A stretch of DNA of 6,855 nt from Bacteroidota bacterium (GTDB taxonomy: Bacteria; Bacteroidota; Ignavibacteria; Ignavibacteriales; Ignavibacteriaceae). The notes under the pieces are model-generated. The model made no database searches and had not been told where the DNA came from. It saw only the letters and a list, made by a program, of their open reading frames with translations. Each line of letters opens with the position of its first letter. Position 1 is the first letter of the stretch. Shown one piece after another: positions 1 through 6,291 of the stretch. The DNA lies in the NCBI GenBank assembly GCA_021793635.1, contig JAJYSI010000182.1, forward strand, positions 1 through 6,855, given 5' to 3'. The position numbers and the translations under genes are program-made.

Positions 1-960
1 GGCAGCAGCTCGACGGATACTACAAGTAATAATTTTACTTTCCAAACATTTACTTTTGGCGCAGCGAATGCCGGAAGCAGCCATTTGTCTGATGTTGCTA
101 TTGTTAGCGATTCTGATATCTGGTGTGTTGGCGCTGTCTATCTTGACTCTGCCAATGGAGCGCCGGATCCTAATGCTTATAATGCTGTTCATTGGGATGG
201 GAGTAAATGGAATTTAAAAAGAATATTTTATTACGGAAACTGCAGCGCAGTTAAGTATCCCCCCTTAAGATCAATCTATGCTTTTGCAGATAATAGTATT
301 GTCGTAACAAATGGCGGAAGTATTGGCTGGGTAAATGGCGATTCGGTAAAGTTAGACTGCGAAGTAAATCCTATACTAACTGGAGCCATAAATAAAATAT
401 GGGGCATAAGCAGCAACGATTTTTATGTGGTAGGTAATGCCGGTAGTATTACCCATTACCAAAACGGCAGTTGGCAAAAGATAGAAAGTGGAACAACGAC
501 TGCAATAACTGATATATGGGGTTCAGGAAATACAATCCTTGCAACAGTAACAAACGAGTATGAAATGGGGGATAAAAGATTACTGCAAATAAATCCAAAC
601 GGCACTGTTGACTCACTTAGCTGGTCGCCAGGAAGCAGGCTTCAAACCGTTTGGTTCCAATCAATGGATAAAATATTTATAGGAGGCGGTAAACATATTG
701 TCGGCAAACCTGGCGATTGGCAGGAAATAACGGCATTACCTGCTTACTACTCAGAGAAAATACGGGGTAATGCGCCAAATGATGTATTTATTGTCGGTGC
801 TTTTGGGCTATGTGCACACTATAACGGCAGCATGTGGAATGTGTATAACGAGCTTTATAATCCTAATGAATCACTGTATGGACTTGCAGTAAAGGGCAAT
901 CTAATGGTAGCCGTGGGGCAGTTAGGAAACAGAGCATTAATAATTATTGGCAAAAGATAA
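1..960 (+). CDS. Beta-propeller surface protein, 5' end outside window
   Basis: The frame is open from the first base to the TAA at 958-960, so 319 codons are visible and the true start lies upstream. A TTG at 85 is possible, but the residues before it (a Ser/Thr-rich linker with DTTSNN, then FTFQTFTFG) look like part of the same protein, so I reject it as the start. Repeated blade-like motifs have the form W/R-G-x-x-x-ND-x-[FY]-[VI]-VG followed by HY-x-NGS-W. The clearest are at 397-480 (IWGISSNDFYVVG) and 760-843 (IRGNAPNDVFIVG, HYNGSMW). Such blades form beta-propellers, often labelled glucosyltransferase-like in databases without proof of activity; no catalytic motif is visible. The Ser/Thr-rich start suggests a mature region just after a lipoprotein signal, but the cysteine is not in the window. 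The end (ALIIIGKR) looks natural for the family and carries no T9SS sorting domain. Role unknown, probably cell-surface. Confidence 0.75.
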   Translation, partial: GSSSTDTTSNNFTFQTFTFGAANAGSSHLSDVAIVSDSDIWCVGAVYLDSANGAPDPNAYNAVHWDGSKWNLKRIFYYGNCSAVKYPPLRSIYAFADNSIVVTNGGSIGWVNGDSVKLDCEVNPILTGAINKIWGISSNDFYVVGNAGSITHYQNGSWQKIESGTTTAITDIWGSGNTILATVTNEYEMGDKRLLQINPNGTVDSLSWSPGSRLQTVWFQSMDKIFIGGGKHIVGKPGDWQEITALPAYYSEKIRGNAPNDVFIVGAFGLCAHYNGSMWNVYNELYNPNESLYGLAVKGNLMVAVGQLGNRALIIIGKR

Positions 961-985
961 AAAGGAATAAATTATGCTTTCCTAG
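961..985 (+). promoter_or_regulatory. Relic ribosome binding site and start codon
   Basis: AAAGGA at 961-966 lies 7 nt before an ATG at 974-976, a well-formed translation start directly behind the propeller gene's stop. The frame closes after three codons with TAG at 983-985. I read it as the surviving start of the gene whose tail is the sorting-domain fragment at 1033-1200. That link is inferred from position only, since the two pieces are in different frames. Confidence 0.35.
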
Positions 986-1032
986 CCTGTCATGGTCCCA
1001 CCATTACAGAACATATTTATAAATCAAGTTAA

Positions 1033-1200
1033 TCATTTCATATAATAGACTTCAATAAAAATATTTTTATAAACGATTATAAAACTCAAGGAAGTTATTC
1101 AATTAATTTTAATGCAGGCAATCTTGCAAGCGGGATTTATTTCTACCAGCTAAAAGCGGGAAGCTTTACTGCAACTAAAAAACTTTTGCTGCTGAAATAA
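1033..1200 (+). pseudogene. Decapitated T9SS C-terminal sorting domain
   Basis: Between TAA at 1030-1032 and TAA at 1198-1200 one frame is open for 55 codons but contains no ATG, GTG or TTG. Its last 44 codons, from about 1069, read [14 protein letters not shown], then [14 protein letters not shown], then [12 protein letters not shown]. This is the second half of a type A T9SS (Por) sorting domain: the beta-strand block with x-L-x-SG-[IV]-Y-[FY]-Y-x-L and the terminal basic/hydrophobic strand TKKLLLLK. The first half of the domain (usually YPNPFNP-like) and all of the exported cargo are missing. T9SS carries such proteins across the outer membrane of Bacteroidota-type cells, so the fragment implies the organism has, or had, that system. 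It is most likely a deletion remnant of a secreted protein and is not expected to be translated. Confidence 0.7.
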
Positions 1201-1206
1201 AAATAG

Positions 1207-1243
1207 ATAGAGATGTCATCTTTTGGAAAGATGACATCTCTAT
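1207..1243 (-). terminator. Perfect 17-bp hairpin, terminator of the FN3 gene
   Basis: ATAGAGATGTCATCTTT (1207-1223) pairs without mismatch with AAAGATGACATCTCTAT (1227-1243) around a 3-nt loop TGG. On the minus strand it begins 5 nt after the FN3 gene's stop codon and is followed by CTATTTTTATTT, a T-rich tail, as expected for an intrinsic terminator. On the plus strand no T-run follows, so it would end rightward transcription less efficiently, although the stem alone could protect or stop transcripts from both sides. Confidence 0.8.
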
Positions 1244-1248
1244 GCCAC

Positions 1249-1860
1249 TCATTGTACTTTGCTAACCGGTTCGCTCCAGGGACCGTCCCCGGCAGTGTTT
1301 ACCGCACGAACGCGGTAGAAATAGCGGACACCCTTTGCAACATCATCGTCTACAAAGGTTGTCTTGCTTGTGAATTTAAAAAATTTCATCTCAGGTATAG
1401 TGTTTGTATCGGCAGGATTGGCTCCCTGTCCCTTTTGCCACTCATAGTTATTTGCAACAGAGTCTTTTTGTGTAGAAACTATGAAGCCAACACCATCTGT
1501 ATCGTCGGTTAATAAAACTTTCAGTATTTGTTCGGGTCGCATCTTTGGAACATAGGGCTTGCGGGATTTTATTCCATAGTCGATAAGCTGGTCAGGGTTA
1601 TCGGAATGAAAGCCTAATGCAATCTTTACAATCTTATCGGCTTCAGCCTGCTTTTCAGAATAAATCTGCCTTGCGGCTGCCTGCGCTTTTGATAAGTTTG
1701 TCTCGGCATCTCCAACAGCTTTATCCCCGTCTTCAATAGTTGTTATAGCTGCTTGAACATATTCCGGCGTGTAAGGCTGATCCTTCCATTTTTCCGGATA
1801 TGCCTGTATTCCCCTCAATATTGCCTTTAGCATTACTATTAGATCCTGCAGATATTTCAT
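1249..1860 (-). CDS. Fibronectin type III domain protein, function unknown
   Basis: This 203-residue protein starts at ATG 1860-1858, 4 nt after a strong GGAGG (1869-1865), and ends in TGA at 1251-1249. Residues about 33-82 are charged and Ala-rich (for example AVGDAETNLSKAQAAARQI) and should form a long helix or coiled coil. Residues about 108-202 look like a fibronectin type III beta-sandwich. The final strands are clear: FVDDDVAKGVRYFYRVRAV then NTAGDGPWSEPVSKVQ, which carries the YxYRVRAVN and G-x-GPWSEPV signatures. FN3 domains bind partners or space other domains. There is no signal peptide, lipobox or T9SS sorting domain, so a cytosolic location is the direct reading, which is unusual for FN3 in this lineage. 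The N-terminal half matches no named family I can recall. The gene stands alone, converging on the pseudogene at 1033-1200. Confidence 0.8.
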   Translation of the reverse strand: MKYLQDLIVMLKAILRGIQAYPEKWKDQPYTPEYVQAAITTIEDGDKAVGDAETNLSKAQAAARQIYSEKQAEADKIVKIALGFHSDNPDQLIDYGIKSRKPYVPKMRPEQILKVLLTDDTDGVGFIVSTQKDSVANNYEWQKGQGANPADTNTIPEMKFFKFTSKTTFVDDDVAKGVRYFYRVRAVNTAGDGPWSEPVSKVQ

Positions 1861-1863
1861 TTA

Positions 1864-1869
1864 TCCTCC
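1864..1869 (-). promoter_or_regulatory. Strong Shine-Dalgarno for the FN3 gene
   Basis: GGAGGA on the minus strand lies just before the ATG at 1860-1858. It fixes that start and is the best SD in the window. The decarboxylase has none and the kinase only a poor one, so the FN3 gene appears to be built for efficient translation. Confidence 0.7.
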
Positions 1870-1906
1870 GCATTTTTAGATTTTAGGGTTATTTTTATTT
1901 ATGTTT

Positions 1907-1930
1907 ATTCGTCACACCCTAATGACGAAT
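1907..1930. promoter_or_regulatory. 8-bp inverted repeat upstream of the FN3 gene
   Basis: ATTCGTCA (1907-1914) and TGACGAAT (1923-1930) are perfect inverted arms around an 8-nt spacer CACCCTAA. The centre lies about 58 bp before the FN3 start codon, where an operator or a leader hairpin could sit. There is no T-tract beside it that would make it a terminator. The symmetry is seen directly; a regulatory role is inferred. Confidence 0.35.
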
Positions 1931-1948
1931 TTAACAATGTTTGCACCT

Positions 1949-2010
1949 CGATTTTTAAGCTATTTATCCTACTTTTTTAGAAACTTTCGAAATTTGACGA
2001 TTTTAAGCTA
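1949..2010. repeat. Direct repeat pair CGATTTT(T)AAGCTA
   Basis: CGATTTTTAAGCTA (1949-1962) recurs as CGATTTTAAGCTA (1998-2010), differing by one T in the homopolymer, with starts 49 bp apart. The second copy ends at the left edge of the heptad frame described for the 21-bp array, and its last three bases are that frame's minus-strand TAG. The flanks of the two copies do not match. It may be a local duplication or a leftover of the array's formation. Confidence 0.4.
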
Positions 2011-2289
2011 AAATACATGAACCCAAATTTGTTTTTCCGGAATTAAAAATTGTTTTTCTAGAAATAAAATTTCTTTTTCCGGAGCTAAAAATTGTTTTTC
2101 CGGAATTAAAATTTCTTTTTTCAGACTTAAAGTATTTATTTCAAGAGTATAAAATTCTTTTTCTTAAACTAAAAATTTTAACTTCAGAATAAAAATTTCT
2201 TTTTCCCAAATAATAATTTTTAATTTGAAAAATATATTTTCTATTTCCAGAGATAAAAATTTTGGTTCTACGATAACAAATTGTTTTTT
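2008..2289 (-). repeat. Array of about 13 degenerate 21-bp units, heptad-like on minus strand
   Basis: From 2017 to 2289 the sequence recurs about every 21 bp. The conserved core, plus strand, is TTTTTCCGGAATT followed by AAAAATTG; the T-runs start at 2032, 2053, 2074, 2095 and 2116. The leftmost five units are close to consensus and those to the right are increasingly decayed. On the plus strand the consensus carries TAA in the frame I checked. On the minus strand 13 consecutive heptads can be read: KKQFVIV, EPKFLSL, EIENIFF, KLKIIIW, EKEIFIL, KLKFLV-stop, EKEFYTL, EINTLSL, KKEILIP, EKQFLAP, EKEILFL, EKQFLIP, EKQIWVH, then VF and TAG at 2010-2008. The one internal stop is TAA at 2166-2164. 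There is no ATG or SD, and another minus-strand frame is almost as open, so coding is not shown. Alternating A- and T-tracts at two helical turns also predict curved DNA. Confidence 0.75.
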
Positions 2290-2555
2290 CAAAAATCAAT
2301 AAAATATTCTTTTATTGCGATAATAATTTTCCCTCCGTATACAGAGTGTTGCAGATAATATTCATCTTATTTCTCCAGGTTCTCATGAACTACTCTGCAA
2401 AAGGAATAAATCATCATATTTTCACACTATAATGATGTTGACAATGGTTAAGTAGAAGGAATCTTCTTTAAATATTTAATGTTGTAATTAATTTTAGTTC
2501 GCATTAGGTTTAGCAAAGTCAATTTCATTTAAAAAATTTTAATTGCATTATAATT
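2290..2555. other. AT-rich intergenic stretch with no recognisable gene
   Basis: Between the 21-bp array and the decarboxylase I find only very short frames on either strand. One on the minus strand begins with a GGAG and an ATG near 2365 but closes after about 17 codons and resembles nothing I know. AAAAGGAATAAAT at 2399-2411 matches the ribosome binding leader at 960-972 yet is not followed by a start codon. The promoter-like elements at 2482-2512 are the only candidate signal. Confidence 0.5.
2482..2512 (+). promoter_or_regulatory. Possible Bacteroidota-type promoter for the decarboxylase
   Basis: TTG at 2482-2484 and TAGGTTTA at 2505-2512 are 20 bp apart. They resemble the -33 TTTG and -7 TAnnTTTG elements used by the main sigma factor of Bacteroidota, with the last G of the -7 box missing. 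Transcription would then begin near 2518, leaving a leader of about 38 nt. The surroundings are so AT-rich that a chance match is quite possible. Confidence 0.25.
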
Positions 2556-4040
2556 ATGGACAGCGAAAAAAATAATTCATCCGGCAGCTTAGGCGATATG
2601 CCTGCGGATGAGTTTAGGAAATACGGTCATCAAATAATTGATTGGATTGCAGATTACCTAAGCGGCATCGAAAAATTTCCGGTTTTATCTCAAATGCAGC
2701 CGGGCGATATTAAAAAGAGTCTCCCCGCTTCCCCGCCGGTTCACGGCGAAGGCATGGACAATATTCTTAACGGCGTTGAGCAGAAAATTCTTCCCGGCAT
2801 TACACACTGGAACCATCCCGGCTTTATGGCTTACTTCAATTCAACTTCAAGCGGACCCGGCATACTTGCCGAGCTTCTCGCCTCTGCATTTAACGCTAAC
2901 GGAATGCTCTGGAGAACTTCTCCCGCTTTAACCGAGCTTGAAGATGTTACTCTTAGCTGGTTCAGACAAATGCTTGGGCTTAACGAAGACTTTTGGGGAA
3001 TTATTTATGACACCGCTTCCGTTAGCACAATGCATGCAATTGCGGCGGCAAGAGAGCAGATAGAAAATTATCAAATAAGACAGCAAGGACTTGCAGGTGC
3101 AAAAGATATCCGCGGCTTCCGCCTTTACGCATCCGAGCAGGTGCATTCCTCAATAGATAAATCTGCCATCACTCTCGGTCTTGGAATTGACGGTCTTAGG
3201 AAAATTCCTGTTGATAAAGAATTCAGGATGATCCCGTCGGAATTAGAAAAAGCAATTGAGGAAGACCGAAAGAACGGCTGGCTTCCCTTCTGCATTGTCG
3301 CAACTATCGGAACAACTTCAACAACAAGCGTAGATCCTGTTGATAAAATTGCCGCTATATGCGAGCGGGAAAATTTGTGGCTGCATGTTGATTCTGCCCA
3401 TGCAGGAGTTACGGCAATCATTCCGGAGATGCGTTTTAATTTTGCCGGGGTAGAAAAAGCCGATTCGCTGGTTGTTAATCCGCATAAATGGCTTTTTACG
3501 CCGGTAGATTTAAGTGTACTGTTCACACGCAAAAAAAATATTTTAAAGAAGGCGTTTAGTCTTGTACCGGAATATTTAAAATCATCCGGGGACGGCAAAG
3601 TTGAAAATTATATGGATTACGGTATTCAACTTGGAAGAAGGTTCCGTGCGCTAAAGCTTTGGTTCATTATCCGGTATTTTGGTGTAGAAGGAATCTCCGA
3701 AAGAATAAAAGAACATTTACGTCTCGGTAAGATTTTTTCCGAATGGATAATTAACAATACTCAATTTGAATTGATGGCGCCGGTTCCGTTCAGCACCACT
3801 TGTTTTAGGGCTCATCCAAATGGTATGAATAACGAAGCAGAGCTCGATAAACTTAACGAAGCATTGATGAATAATGTTAACTCAACCGGTAAAATATTTT
3901 TAACCCATACAAAGCTGAACAATAAATTTGTAATTAGATTGGTAATTTCGGGACTGCGTACAGAGGAAAGGCACGTTATTACCGCAGAGGAAATTCTTCA
4001 GAATGAATTAACCAAAATTTTAAATGGCAGCCGGAAGTAA
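2556..4040 (+). CDS. PLP-dependent group II amino acid decarboxylase (aromatic type)
   Basis: This is a full-length 494-residue protein from ATG at 2556 to TAA at 4038-4040. It belongs to the DDC/TyrDC/GAD fold-type I family, which removes the carboxyl group of an L-amino acid to give the amine, in the cytosol. Visible landmarks are the N-terminal MPADEFRKYGHQIIDWIADY (15-34), HWNHPGFMAYF (84-94), SPALTELE (122-129) and H197 in SEQVHSS, which stacks on PLP in DDC. D279 in HVDSAHAG holds the pyridine nitrogen, and K311 in NPHKW is the Schiff-base lysine. Y340 in VPEYLKS aligns with the mobile-loop tyrosine of DDC (Tyr332), whose retention favours decarboxylase over aldehyde synthase activity. 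The block YDTASVSTMHAIAAARE and VDSAHAG (DDC has VDAAYAG) place it in a bacterial subgroup whose substrate I cannot name; Tyr, Trp, Phe or DOPA are candidates. No SD precedes the ATG, and no transporter or partner gene adjoins it. Confidence 0.95.
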   Translation: MDSEKNNSSGSLGDMPADEFRKYGHQIIDWIADYLSGIEKFPVLSQMQPGDIKKSLPASPPVHGEGMDNILNGVEQKILPGITHWNHPGFMAYFNSTSSGPGILAELLASAFNANGMLWRTSPALTELEDVTLSWFRQMLGLNEDFWGIIYDTASVSTMHAIAAAREQIENYQIRQQGLAGAKDIRGFRLYASEQVHSSIDKSAITLGLGIDGLRKIPVDKEFRMIPSELEKAIEEDRKNGWLPFCIVATIGTTSTTSVDPVDKIAAICERENLWLHVDSAHAGVTAIIPEMRFNFAGVEKADSLVVNPHKWLFTPVDLSVLFTRKKNILKKAFSLVPEYLKSSGDGKVENYMDYGIQLGRRFRALKLWFIIRYFGVEGISERIKEHLRLGKIFSEWIINNTQFELMAPVPFSTTCFRAHPNGMNNEAELDKLNEALMNNVNSTGKIFLTHTKLNNKFVIRLVISGLRTEERHVITAEEILQNELTKILNGSRK

Positions 4041-4242
4041 AATTAATCTTAAAGCTAAACCGGTGTCCAATCAAATTAGATTTGTAAAGTGAAAAGCAAT
4101 ATTTATGCGGAAGATTTTATAGGCTAAAAAAGTTTAAAAGAATTTCGATAATAATTTACTTCGATGAATAATTATAAAAAAAAGGGGGAATCAATTTTTC
4201 GGTTATTAAAGTAAATCGAAGCGTCATCTAAGAAAATATAAA

Positions 4243-4250
4243 TAATTTTG
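4243..4250 (+). promoter_or_regulatory. Exact TAnnTTTG match before the kinase gene
   Basis: TAATTTTG fits the Bacteroidota -7 box exactly and ends 13 nt before the kinase's TTG start. If used, the transcript would have a leader of fewer than 10 nt. I see no convincing TTG-type -33 element 19-21 bp upstream, so this may be chance in AT-rich DNA. Confidence 0.22.
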
Positions 4251-4263
4251 AGCGGGAAAGTTT

Positions 4264-5988
4264 TTGAAATTCAATGCGCTAAAATGGTCGGCACAAAATA
4301 GTGCGGCACTCAAATCAGCCTTATCCTTTTTGATAATCGGGATACTGTGGATTGCTTTTTCCGACCGTATTGCCGGAGCCTTAAGCCCTAACCAATATGT
4401 ATTCGAGCAAATCGAAATGATAAAAGGCTGGTTCTTCATTTTAGTTACTTCACTTCTTCTATTCTTTATAATCAGACGCTATATAATAAAAGATATAACC
4501 GAAAGAAAGATATCGGAGCAGGCACTGCATGATAGCAAACTTACCCTTAAAGAATTAATTGAGCTTCTTCCGCAAAATGTATTTGAGACTGACTTAAACG
4601 GGATATTGACTTTTGGAAACTTAGCCGGGTTTGAAATGTTCGGTTATAAACCGGAAGATATCAGCAAAGGACTTTCTATATTTGATATGATTATTCCTGA
4701 AGACATACAGCGAGCAAAGGAAAGCATTCAAAAAGTTTTTAAAGGAGAAACGCGTACTTCAAATGAATATACAGCAGTAAAATCGGACGGCACCAGATTC
4801 CCGGTAATGATCTTTTCAAACCCTATAATAAGAGAAGGGAAACCGATAGGAATACGCGGAATTCTTATAGACATTACGGAAAGAAAAAAAGCAGAGGAAC
4901 AGATACGAAAATTATCTACAGCAGTTGAACAAAGTGCGAGCTCTATTATAATTACTGATATTGACGGACGAATAGAATATGTTAATCCGAAATTCACGGA
5001 AGTCACAGGCTATTCTTTAACCGAAGTTAAGGGAAAGAATCCAAAAATATTAAGCTCCGGCGAAAAGCCTAAATCAGATTACAAAGAACTTTGGGATTCA
5101 ATATTATGCGGAAAAGAATGGAAAGGAGAATTCCACAACAAGAAAAAGAACGGAGAATTATACTGGGAGTCCGCGTCAATTTCACCTATTAAAGATGCCT
5201 CCGGAAACATTACTCATTTTATAGCGTTGAAGGAAGATATAACTTCTCAAAAAATGTTAAGCCGGGAACTTATCGCAGCCAAGGAAAGAGCCGAAGAATC
5301 GGATAGATTGAAATCGGAATTCCTGGCTCAGATGTCGCATGAAATCCGTACCCCGCTCAATATCATTCTAAGCTATAGTTCACTGCTGAAAGAAGAAGCC
5401 GAAGAGCTTACCGGTGAAAGATACGATTCCATGTTTTCGTCCATCGATTCTGCGGGAAAGAGACTTCTTAGAACCATCAACTCTATTTTGAATATGTCAT
5501 CGCTGCAGAGCGGTAACCTCAAAATAAATTTTTCCAGAGTTGATGCCGGAGAACTAATAAAAAATCTTTTAATTGAATTCTCAAACACCGCCGTACAAAA
5601 AGGGATTAAGATATTTTATAATTCAATTACTGAAAAAACTTCCGTATTAACGGATGAATATGTCTTATCTGAAATATTGCAGAATCTAATTGACAACGCA
5701 ATTAAATATACCGAAAAAGGCGAGGTGGAAATTAAACTTTACCCCAATGACTTAGATGGACTGAACATTGATGTGAGAGATACCGGCATTGGAATTTCGC
5801 AAAACTACATTCCAAAATTATTTCATCCGTTTACTCAAGAAGAAGGCGGGTACACACGCAAGTACGAAGGAAATGGTTTGGGGCTGGCTCTTGTTAAAAA
5901 TTATGTTGATTTAATTGGTGCCGAAATAAATGTGCAAAGCCAAAAGGGCGAAGGGACAACTTTCACGCTCAAATTCAATCATAAGTAA
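4264..5988 (+). CDS. Membrane-bound PAS-PAS sensor histidine kinase
   Basis: The protein has 574 residues. The start is TTG at 4264; an in-frame TGA at 4249-4251 rules out a longer one, and the first in-frame ATG would cut off the first membrane helix. Order of parts: TM1 about 17-33 (ALKSALSFLIIGILWIAF, followed by the FSDR motif common in such sensors), a short loop, TM2 about 54-71, PAS 1 about 90-205 (ending DITERKKAEEQ), PAS 2 about 213-327 (TDIDGRIEYVNPKF, then PKILSSGEKP, ending KEDITSQ), a dimerisation helix pair, and a HATPase_c domain. H359 in MSHEIRTPLN is the phosphorylated histidine. The N box is QNLIDNAIKYT (473-483), the G1 box DTGIG (506-510) and the G2 box GNGLGLALV (536-544), all intact. 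It has no receiver domain and no response regulator lies nearby, so it is an orphan kinase. With almost no external loop, the signal is probably sensed by the cytosolic PAS domains; ligand or cofactor unknown. Confidence 0.95.
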   Translation: MKFNALKWSAQNSAALKSALSFLIIGILWIAFSDRIAGALSPNQYVFEQIEMIKGWFFILVTSLLLFFIIRRYIIKDITERKISEQALHDSKLTLKELIELLPQNVFETDLNGILTFGNLAGFEMFGYKPEDISKGLSIFDMIIPEDIQRAKESIQKVFKGETRTSNEYTAVKSDGTRFPVMIFSNPIIREGKPIGIRGILIDITERKKAEEQIRKLSTAVEQSASSIIITDIDGRIEYVNPKFTEVTGYSLTEVKGKNPKILSSGEKPKSDYKELWDSILCGKEWKGEFHNKKKNGELYWESASISPIKDASGNITHFIALKEDITSQKMLSRELIAAKERAEESDRLKSEFLAQMSHEIRTPLNIILSYSSLLKEEAEELTGERYDSMFSSIDSAGKRLLRTINSILNMSSLQSGNLKINFSRVDAGELIKNLLIEFSNTAVQKGIKIFYNSITEKTSVLTDEYVLSEILQNLIDNAIKYTEKGEVEIKLYPNDLDGLNIDVRDTGIGISQNYIPKLFHPFTQEEGGYTRKYEGNGLGLALVKNYVDLIGAEINVQSQKGEGTTFTLKFNHK

Positions 5989-6135
5989 ACAGAAATTTTC
6001 TAGAAAACATTTTTTCCAAAACTGATACAAAACACCATTTGCTGTTTTATTTCATTACATGGCTAAGCTGCATTTTATTCATTTTCTAATTTTAATTGAT
6101 GGCACAGAATTTCTTTGTTAATATCAAACATCAAA

Positions 6136-6279
6136 ATGAAAGCAAATGAAATGGTAGTTTTATCGATACCCGTTGTAATCATTTTTTCGGTTATTATTAT
6201 AATGTCATTTTTTATCGGCGGTTTACTCTTACTAAAAGATAACCACAAGATAAGAACTGAAAAAAAAGCATTCAATTAA
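6136..6279 (+). CDS. Small single-pass membrane protein, 47 residues
   Basis: ATG at 6136 to TAA at 6277-6279 encodes 47 residues. Residues about 7-33 form one unbroken hydrophobic stretch (VVLSIPVVIIFSVIII, then MSFFIGGLLLL). A Lys/Arg-rich tail follows (KDNHKIRTEKKAFN), giving an N-out/C-in membrane topology by the positive-inside rule. No clear SD is seen, as for the decarboxylase, so the start is unsupported by one. It lies 147 bp after the kinase in the same direction and converges on rpiB. I do not recognise a family; short membrane subunits of respiratory or transport complexes, and kinase-modulating small proteins, look like this. A 66-codon frame on the other strand (6275-6075) covers the same bases, but its protein lacks a coherent pattern, so I prefer the plus strand. 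AT-rich DNA yields hydrophobic frames by chance, hence the moderate confidence. Confidence 0.5.
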   Translation: MKANEMVVLSIPVVIIFSVIIIMSFFIGGLLLLKDNHKIRTEKKAFN

Positions 6280-6291
6280 AAAAATTGAAAG

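Noticed and set aside
85..87. TTG as the start of the propeller gene
   Set aside because: The frame stays open to the window edge, the upstream residues fit the protein's N-terminal linker, and no RBS lies before the TTG.
1213..1512. 99-codon plus-strand frame starting in the hairpin
   Set aside because: It begins within the terminator stem and runs antisense to the FN3 domain; no RBS precedes it.
2017..2289. CRISPR array
   Set aside because: The units are head-to-tail and degenerate with no unique spacers between constant repeats, and no cas gene is present.
2549..2554. TATAAT directly before the decarboxylase ATG as a -10 box
   Set aside because: It ends one base before the start codon, so a transcript from it would begin inside the gene, and there is no matching -35.
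3125..3598. 157-codon frame on the minus strand inside the decarboxylase gene
   Set aside because: It lies wholly within a well-conserved PLP enzyme on the other strand and its translation shows no family pattern.
6029..6048. AAAACA/TGTTTT hairpin after the kinase gene as a terminator
   Set aside because: It has six weak pairs around an 8-nt loop with a mismatch inside and no proper T-tract; expected by chance in this base composition.
6075..6275. 66-codon minus-strand frame
   Set aside because: It overlaps the 47-codon plus-strand membrane protein, which has a cleaner helix plus basic tail pattern. Neither is proven.
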